From: Oceanospirillum sp048264105
Lineage (GTDB): Bacteria; Pseudomonadota; Gammaproteobacteria; Pseudomonadales; Halomonadaceae
Assembly: GCA_048264105.1 (NCBI GenBank)
Contig: JBLXDJ010000002.1
Coordinates: 310,001 to 374,000 of the forward strand
Direction: 5' to 3'
DNA: 64,000 nt
Within the stretch, counting starts at the first letter, position 1; each line of letters starts with the position of its first letter. The position numbers and the translations under genes were made by a program. The notes under the pieces are model-generated. The model was not told the DNA's origin, made no database searches, and saw nothing but the letters and a program-made list of their open reading frames with translations. Positions 58,454 to 64,000 of this stretch are shown here, piece after piece.

Positions 58454-59728
58454 ATGAAAGTTAAACGTTTCTTTGCTCCTGATATGCGTCAAGCCATGAA
58501 GCTGGTACGGGATGAGTTTGGCTCCGACGCTGCTATCTTGTCCAACAACAAAGTAGCCGGCGGCGTTGAGATTGTGACTGCTGTTGATTATGACGCCAGT
58601 ATTCTCCGTGAGCCCAGTGAGCGTATTGATCCGGAAAACAGTGATGCTTTAACAGACTCCCTGGCTGATGCTTTGGCGAAAGCGAAGGATGTGATCGAAA
58701 ATGCCGGTGCTGAAACCAATCAGGATCGTCTCGAAAATGCTTTTCAGGTAAAGGCAAAAGAGCGCCAGTTTGATCAGGCGGAAGCGATGGTTGATACCCT
58801 GGAGAAGCGTAATCGTCGTCACAGTCAGAGTCCTGAAAATGCGGCTATGAGAGCCATGCAGTCCGAGATTCAGGGCTTGCGTGAACTGCTCAGAGAGCAG
58901 ATGAAGGATACAATGTCGGAGCGCAAGCCTGTTGAGGCAATGGTTTATAAGCGTCTTCGTCGCATGGGTTTGTCCGAACATTTTTCAGCTCGTATTATTG
59001 AAAGTATTGGGCTGGATGATGCTGCTGAGTTTTCTTCGGCCTGGGAAAAAGCAATTGATCAGGTTCGGGGTGGAGTGCTCACCACTGGTTCAGATGTTGT
59101 GGACCAGGGTGGTATTGTTGCTTTGATGGGGCCAACAGGTGTGGGTAAGACGACCACGATTGGTAAGCTCGCTGCGCGCTATGTGCTCAAGTATGGTCCG
59201 GACAGTCTGGCATTGGTGACAACGGATTGTTATCGGGTTGCCGCATATGAACAGTTGCGAACGTTTGGTCGTATTCTTGGTATACCGGTTCGGGTTGTTG
59301 ATGAGAAAAACACGCTCGACAGCACACTTAAGTCGCTAAAAAGTAAGGCGTTAGTGCTGATTGATACGGCAGGTCTGAGCGTTCAGGATCCTAATATGAA
59401 GGAGCAGTTCTCGTTGCTGGAGACCGCTTCTGTACGAATTCGTAAATATCTGGTGTTGAGCGCAACAAGTCAGCAGCAGGTGCTTCAGTCAACGTATGAT
59501 ACGTATCGTGCCCATGGTCTTAATGGCTGTGTGGTCACCAAGCTCGATGAAGCAAGTAGTGCCGGTGAGGTTGTTAGCCTGGTTGCTGATAACCGATTGC
59601 CATTAGCGTATCTCTCAAGCGGACAGAAGATACCGGATGATCTGCGTACTGGTGATTCCGGTCTTCTTGTCAGCAAGGCGCTGGAGTTGCTTGAGAAAAA
59701 CGAAACCAACCAAACTCCGGAACGATAG
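58454..59728 (+). CDS. flhF: flagellar SRP-like GTPase FlhF
   Basis: A 424-residue GTPase that places the polar flagellum. The N-terminal B domain opens MKVKRFFAPDMRQAMKLVRD. A variable linker (about 60-160) leads to the NG domain: Walker A GPTGVGKTTTIGKLAARY near residue 226, VTTDCYRVAAYEQLR, DTAGLS and TKLDEASSAG. The partner ATPase gene flhG/fleN, normally next, is not here: fliA starts 19 bases downstream. Confidence 0.96.
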   Translation: MKVKRFFAPDMRQAMKLVRDEFGSDAAILSNNKVAGGVEIVTAVDYDASILREPSERIDPENSDALTDSLADALAKAKDVIENAGAETNQDRLENAFQVKAKERQFDQAEAMVDTLEKRNRRHSQSPENAAMRAMQSEIQGLRELLREQMKDTMSERKPVEAMVYKRLRRMGLSEHFSARIIESIGLDDAAEFSSAWEKAIDQVRGGVLTTGSDVVDQGGIVALMGPTGVGKTTTIGKLAARYVLKYGPDSLALVTTDCYRVAAYEQLRTFGRILGIPVRVVDEKNTLDSTLKSLKSKALVLIDTAGLSVQDPNMKEQFSLLETASVRIRKYLVLSATSQQQVLQSTYDTYRAHGLNGCVVTKLDEASSAGEVVSLVADNRLPLAYLSSGQKIPDDLRTGDSGLLVSKALELLEKNETNQTPER

Positions 59729-59747
59729 AGACGGGAGGTCGCTATCT

Positions 59748-60476
59748 ATGGCTCTGGTAATGAGTTCAGGTATGTATTATTCCGGCAAAAATATTACAAG
59801 CAGCCTGGTTGATAAGCATGCCCCTTTGGTGAAAAAGGTCGCGCAGCATCTGCTTGGGCGTTTGCCTCAGACAGTAATGCTTGATGATCTGATTCAGGCG
59901 GGAATGATAGGTCTTATCGAGGCCTCTCAGAAGTTTGATGATTCCAAGGGTGCCAGCTTTGAAACCTATGCGTCTATCCGCATTCGTGGTGCCATGCTGG
60001 ACGAGGTGCGGCGCTATGATTGGGCGCCCCGTTCCGTGCATCGAAATAGCCGGAGGGTGTCCGAAGCCATTAAACAGGTTGAAGGGCGCACCGGGCGAGA
60101 TGCCCGTGATAATGAGATCGCCGCTGAAATGGGGGTTTCTGTTCAGGAGTATAACCACTTTGTTCAGGATACCGCCGGAACCAAGTTATTCAGTTTTGAT
60201 GAGATAACGGGCAGTGAAGACAATAGTTTTGAACTGCCTGATGAAGGCTCTCCCGAGCCAGAGACAGCTGTGGAGGGAAATGCTTTTCAGAAAGCGTTAG
60301 CGGAGGCCATTTCAGGTCTTCCCGAGCGGGAGCAAATGGTTCTGGCGCTATATTATACAGAAGGTCTGAACCTGAAAGAGATAGGTTCGGTACTGAATGT
60401 AAGTGAGTCCAGAGTGAGTCAGATACATAGTCAGGCCGCATTACGGCTTAGATCAAGGTTATCTGAGTGGAAGTAA
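59748..60476 (+). CDS. fliA: flagellar sigma factor FliA (sigma-28)
   Basis: A 242-residue sigma factor. Region 2 has LVKKVAQHLLGRLPQTVMLD, then DLIQAGMIGLIEASQKFD and FETYASIRIRGAMLDEVRRY; region 4 has LPEREQMVLALYYTEGLNLK and ESRVSQIHSQAALRLRSRL. The ATG at 59748 has GGGAGGT nine bases upstream; longer in-frame extensions would overlap flhF. It should read the sigma-28 promoters found before flagellins 2-5 and flaG. Its anti-sigma factor FlgM is not in the window. Confidence 0.97.
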   Translation: MALVMSSGMYYSGKNITSSLVDKHAPLVKKVAQHLLGRLPQTVMLDDLIQAGMIGLIEASQKFDDSKGASFETYASIRIRGAMLDEVRRYDWAPRSVHRNSRRVSEAIKQVEGRTGRDARDNEIAAEMGVSVQEYNHFVQDTAGTKLFSFDEITGSEDNSFELPDEGSPEPETAVEGNAFQKALAEAISGLPEREQMVLALYYTEGLNLKEIGSVLNVSESRVSQIHSQAALRLRSRLSEWK

Positions 60477-60550
60477 TCACATTATATATATTTGATAAAT
60501 GAATAATTGTAGTATTCTAGTAGTGGCAAATTGGGTAAGTGGAGGTTGCC

Positions 60551-60940
60551 TTGGATAAGAATATGAAGATTCTCATTGTGGATGATTTTTCCACCATGAG
60601 ACGGATTGTCAAAAACCTGCTTCGTGACTTAGGTTTTACTAATACACATGAAGCTGATGATGGTCTGACCGCTATCCCTTTATTGGAGACGGGCAACTTT
60701 GACTTTTTGGTTACGGATTGGAATATGCCGGGCATGACAGGTTTCGACCTGCTCAAAACCTGTCGTGCTGATCCTAAGCTGAAAGATCTGCCTATTCTTA
60801 TGGTTACAGCAGAAGCCAAGCGGGAGCAGATTGTTGCTGCTGCTCAGGCGGGTGTTAATGGATATATTGTTAAGCCTTTCACTGCTGCAGTTCTCAAAGA
60901 GAAAATTGAGAAGATTTTTGAGCGTATTGAACAACAGTAA
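60551..60940 (+). CDS. cheY: chemotaxis response regulator CheY
   Basis: A 129-residue single-domain receiver. MKILIVDDFSTMRRIVKNLL, phospho-acceptor Asp in FLVTDWNMPGMTG, and VTAEAKREQI with the conserved Lys in YIVKPF are standard. I prefer a TTG start at 60551, five bases after GGAGG; ATG 60563 would give a shorter form like Pseudomonas CheY. Phosphorylated CheY binds FliM and FliN. It is followed by cheZ and cheA. Confidence 0.97.
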   Translation: MDKNMKILIVDDFSTMRRIVKNLLRDLGFTNTHEADDGLTAIPLLETGNFDFLVTDWNMPGMTGFDLLKTCRADPKLKDLPILMVTAEAKREQIVAAAQAGVNGYIVKPFTAAVLKEKIEKIFERIEQQ

Positions 60941-60997
60941 TTTCCTGTTGGGATGTGGCCAGTAAACAGACATTCATTACGATAAAGGTTTCAGGTT

Positions 60998-61786
60998 ATG
61001 GCTCTGAAAAGCCCGGGTGAACAGCAAACAAGTGAGTTCGAACAGATACTCAAAGAGAGTACCTCTGAATTGCTGGAGAAAGTAGAAAGTGGACAGCTAA
61101 GCGATGCTGTTAACTTAATTCAGCGTATTAATGATGAGCGAAACCGAAACCTGTATCTGGAAGTGGGCCGGCTGACCCGAGCTTTGCACGATGCGATTAC
61201 TAACTTTCATATTGATGTTGGTGCTGGCAACCCTGCGTCTGAAGAGATGTCGCAGATGGCGAATGCGACTGACCGTCTTAACTATGTCATCAAAATGACG
61301 CAGGATGCGGCGAATCAGACCATGGATAAAGTCGATGAGAGTGCCCCGGTAGCTGAGCGCCTTCGGGAGCAGGCATCCTCGTTGAGGAAAGACTGGGCGC
61401 GACTGGTTCGCCGCGAAATGAAACCGGACGAGTTTCGTGATCTTTATCGCAAGATCGATGACTTTCTTAAAGAGTCTGAAGATCAGGCCGGAACCCTATC
61501 CAGTAACTTCAACGACATTCTTCTGGCTCAGGGTTATCAGGATTTGACAGGTCAGGTTCTGATTAAAGTGATTACCCTGGTTCAGGAAATTGAAGAAAAC
61601 TTGGTTAATCTGGTGTGTATGGCTGGCCAGGTTGATCAGATTACTGGTATTCAGCACGACACGAGTGATCGGATTGCCGAGGAGGCTCATGCTCCAGAGG
61701 GGCCGATTGTTAATGCCGAAGAGCGGAAAGATGTCGTTTCCGGGCAGGATGAAGTTGATGACCTGCTATCTAGCCTCGGCTTTTAA
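60998..61786 (+). CDS. cheZ: CheY-P phosphatase CheZ
   Basis: A 262-residue helical phosphatase. The catalytic helix ILLAQGYQDLTGQVLIKVI contains the Gln that attacks CheY-P. The C-terminal CheY-tether DEVDDLLSSLGF is intact. A long N-terminal coiled region (FEQILKESTSELLEKVESGQ) forms the dimer hairpin. Length exceeds E. coli CheZ (214) and equals the Pseudomonas type. It lies 12 bases before cheA. Confidence 0.96.
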   Translation: MALKSPGEQQTSEFEQILKESTSELLEKVESGQLSDAVNLIQRINDERNRNLYLEVGRLTRALHDAITNFHIDVGAGNPASEEMSQMANATDRLNYVIKMTQDAANQTMDKVDESAPVAERLREQASSLRKDWARLVRREMKPDEFRDLYRKIDDFLKESEDQAGTLSSNFNDILLAQGYQDLTGQVLIKVITLVQEIEENLVNLVCMAGQVDQITGIQHDTSDRIAEEAHAPEGPIVNAEERKDVVSGQDEVDDLLSSLGF

Positions 61787-61798
61787 GGAGAACTATGG

Positions 61799-63964
61799 AT
61801 GAGCTTTGAAGTCGATCAGGATATTTTACAGGACTTCTTAATTGAAGCTGGTGAGATCCTTGAGTTGCTCTCCGAGCAGTTAGTCGATCTGGAACAGTCT
61901 CCGGAAGATCCCGATCTCCTGAATGCAATTTTTCGTGGCTTTCATACTGTAAAAGGTGGTGCGGGTTTCCTCCAGCTCACACCCTTAGTTGATTGTTGCC
62001 ACGTGGCCGAGAATGTTTTCGATACGTTGCGTAAACATCAGCGAGCCGTAACACCTGAATTAATGGATACCGTGCTAAGTGCATTGGATACCGTTAACGA
62101 GATGTTTGAAGAAGTTCGCGCCGGTCAGATGCCTGACAATGCGGATCCGGAACTGATCAACCAGCTTGGTTATTTCGCTCAGCCTGAGTCTGAAACGGCT
62201 GAGGCCGCACCGGCTGCAGCAGAACCTGAGCCTGTAGTGGAACCTGAGCCAGAGCCTACTCCGGTAGAACCTCCAACAGCGGCTGTTCAGGATGCTGAGG
62301 GGGATATTACCGATGCAGAATTTGAGTCCCTGTTAGATGCTCTTCATGATGGTGGTGCTCCGACATCTGCTCAGGCTGCAGAGCCCGAGATGATCGAAAC
62401 GGATCCGGTCGCAAGTGCGGCATCCGGCAGTGATGAGATTACCGAAGATGAATTTGAAGCGTTACTTGATCAGCTTCATGGCTCCGGTAAGCCCCCGACT
62501 CCTGTTGCTTCAGATACACCGAAAGCTGATCCTGCTCCGGCAGCATCGGGCGGTGGTGATGATCTGATTACTGATGACGAATTTGAAGCCCTGCTTGATG
62601 AACTTCATGGCAAGGGCGGTGCACCGGTATCACCGGCTGATGAGCCTAAGGCCGCAGCCCCTGAGAAACCCGCTGCACCCAAGCCTGCAGAGGCCGCACC
62701 TAAGGCAGCACCATCTGCTCCTGCGGCACCTAAAGCACCGGCTCCGGCTGCAGAGAAAAAAGTAGCACCTAAGAAAGAGACCGCACCTGCTGCTGAAACC
62801 ACTGTTCGCGTTGATACCAGCCGTCTTGATGACATCATGAATATGGTGGGTGAGCTGGTTCTTGTGCGTAACCGTCTCGTACGTTTAGGTGGGCAGAGTT
62901 CTGATTCTGAAATCGCCAAGGCGGTTTCAAACCTTGATGTCGTGACAGCTGATCTACAGACATCGGTGATGAAAACCCGAATGCAGCCGATCAAGAAGGT
63001 ATTTGGTCGTTTCCCTCGGGTTGTACGGGATTTGTCCCGTAAACTGAAAAAAGAGATCAATTTGCGTCTGATCGGTGAAGATACCGATCTTGATAAAAAC
63101 CTGGTTGAAGCCCTTGCTGACCCACTGATTCACTTGGTTCGTAATGCGGTTGACCACGGTATTGAAAACCCTGAAGCCCGTGAAGCGAAAGGTAAGCCAC
63201 GTGTTGGTGAGGTTGTACTTTCTGCTGAGCAGGAAGGTGACCACATTCTGCTGACCATCAGCGATGATGGTGCCGGTATGAACCCTCAGGTGCTTCGCAA
63301 CAAGGCTGTTGAAAAAGGTCAGCTTGATCAGGATGCTGCAGACCGTCTGACAGATCAGGAAGCCTTTAACCTTATTTTTGCAGCGGGCCTGTCCACCAAA
63401 GAAGAGATTTCAGACGTCTCCGGACGTGGTGTCGGTATGGATGTTGTGAAAACGAAAATTTCACAGCTGAACGGCACAATTAATGTTTGGTCTGAAGAAG
63501 GCAAAGGCTCCAAAATTATTATTAAGGTGCCTCTGACTCTGGCGATTATGCCGACTCTAATGGTGATGCTGGGCCAGCAAACATTCGCTTTGCCTCTGGT
63601 TAACGTGAATGAGATTTTTCAACTGGATATTTCCCGGGCCAATATTGTTGATGGTCAGGAAGTGCTTGTTATCCGTGAAAAAACGCTGCCTCTTTTCTAT
63701 CTTAAAGAGTGGCTGGTACAGGGATCTGATGTCAGTCGCGAGCTGAAGAATGCTCATGTGGTAGTGGTTTCCGTGGGGACTCAGAAGGTTGGCTTTGTTG
63801 TTGATCAGCTGATTGGTCAGGAGGAGGTTGTGATTAAGCCTCTGGGTGAGATGCTGCATGGTACTCCGGGTATGGCTGGTGCGACGATCACAGGTGACGG
63901 TCGTATTGCCCTGATTCTGGATATTCCGGGTATGCTGAAACACTACGCCAAAAGTTCTCGCTGA
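61799..63964 (+). CDS. cheA: chemotaxis histidine kinase CheA, with repeated linker motif
   Basis: A 721-residue kinase. The HPt domain has phospho-His49 in GFHTVKGGAGFLQL. A long Ala/Pro/Glu-rich linker replaces a clear P2 domain and carries three copies of an ITDDEFEALLDELHG-type motif near residues 169, 213 and 256. The P3 dimer helix (TSRLDDIMNMVGELVLVRNR), P4 kinase (HLVRNAVDHGIENPEAR, DDGAGM, GRGVGMDVV) and CheW-like P5 follow. AAGGAG lies eight bases before ATG 61799. The protein is complete. Confidence 0.97.
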   Translation: MSFEVDQDILQDFLIEAGEILELLSEQLVDLEQSPEDPDLLNAIFRGFHTVKGGAGFLQLTPLVDCCHVAENVFDTLRKHQRAVTPELMDTVLSALDTVNEMFEEVRAGQMPDNADPELINQLGYFAQPESETAEAAPAAAEPEPVVEPEPEPTPVEPPTAAVQDAEGDITDAEFESLLDALHDGGAPTSAQAAEPEMIETDPVASAASGSDEITEDEFEALLDQLHGSGKPPTPVASDTPKADPAPAASGGGDDLITDDEFEALLDELHGKGGAPVSPADEPKAAAPEKPAAPKPAEAAPKAAPSAPAAPKAPAPAAEKKVAPKKETAPAAETTVRVDTSRLDDIMNMVGELVLVRNRLVRLGGQSSDSEIAKAVSNLDVVTADLQTSVMKTRMQPIKKVFGRFPRVVRDLSRKLKKEINLRLIGEDTDLDKNLVEALADPLIHLVRNAVDHGIENPEAREAKGKPRVGEVVLSAEQEGDHILLTISDDGAGMNPQVLRNKAVEKGQLDQDAADRLTDQEAFNLIFAAGLSTKEEISDVSGRGVGMDVVKTKISQLNGTINVWSEEGKGSKIIIKVPLTLAIMPTLMVMLGQQTFALPLVNVNEIFQLDISRANIVDGQEVLVIREKTLPLFYLKEWLVQGSDVSRELKNAHVVVVSVGTQKVGFVVDQLIGQEEVVIKPLGEMLHGTPGMAGATITGDGRIALILDIPGMLKHYAKSSR

Positions 63965-63986
63965 TGGGTTTTTCTAAGGACCTTAT

Positions 63987-64000
63987 ATGCCAATAACGGT
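63987..64000 (+). CDS. start of the next gene (cut by window edge)
   Basis: An ATG at 63987 follows TAAGGA at good spacing, 22 bases after the cheA stop, and reads MPIT before the window ends. In related loci cheB or another chemotaxis gene follows cheA, but four residues do not identify it. Confidence 0.35.

Noticed and set aside
60480..60550. AT-rich stretch before cheY as a sigma-70 promoter
   Set aside because: Several TATATA/TATTCT-like hexamers exist, but no convincing -35 at 16-18 bases and no sigma-28 site, so no promoter is called.

Overview
The window reads as a chromosomal segment from a motile, probably marine gammaproteobacterium. Its flagellar order (flgBCDEFGHIJKL, flagellins, flaG-fliDS, flrBC, fliEFGHIJKLMNOPQR-flhB, flhA-flhF-fliA-cheYZA) and its sigma-54/sigma-28 promoter layout match polar-flagellated Vibrio, Pseudomonas and Oceanospirillales-type bacteria. 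An Oceanospirillaceae-like host (Amphritea or Neptunomonas type) is my inference from gene order and codon flavour; nothing here fixes the species. No rRNA, tRNA, CRISPR array or insertion sequence was seen.

Layout. 1-3153 (+): the 3' part of an acyl-CoA synthetase, an HSD10-type short-chain dehydrogenase and an acyl-CoA dehydrogenase, all acyl-CoA catabolism. 3237-8598 (-): a tightly coupled seven-gene operon (HMGL-like aldolase, adenylate-forming ligase, VOC protein, cyclase-family protein, stand-alone acyl carrier protein, AAC(3)-like acyltransferase, SAM methyltransferase), divergent from a COG4310-type aminopeptidase-like gene (8625-9938). I read this as a carrier-protein-tethered pathway that makes and transfers an unusual acyl group, probably onto the flagellin sugar; it is the best candidate for an undescribed system. 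10142-22102 (+): rod, hook, ring and hook-filament junction genes, with an oversized FlgE. 22430-29023 (+): five tandem flagellin genes, each with its own promoter and terminator. 29214-34542 (+): flaG, fliD, fliS, a Maf-type flagellin glycosyltransferase and a small FliT-like gene. 34580-40108 (-): a complete CMP-pseudaminic acid operon, pseB-C-F-G-H-I. 40411-59728 (+): the flrBC two-component system, basal body, motor switch and export apparatus, then flhF. 59748-63964 (+): fliA, cheY, cheZ, cheA; the next gene just starts at the right edge.

How it works together. Sigma-54 sites (GG-N10-GC) precede flgF, flgJ, the first flagellin and fliK, with a weaker one before flgB. A recurring AAAGCGGCAAA motif near four of these is a candidate FlrC enhancer. 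Sigma-28 sites (TAAA-N15-GCCGATAA-like) precede flagellins 2-5 and flaG, so FliA, encoded here, should drive them late. PseB-C-H-G-I-F make CMP-pseudaminic acid, Maf transfers it to flagellin, and the 3-10 kb operon may further decorate the sugar. Two regulators normally found in this layout are absent from their usual slots: flrA/fleQ (the pse operon occupies the position before flrB) and flhG/fleN (flhF is followed directly by fliA). They may lie outside the window.
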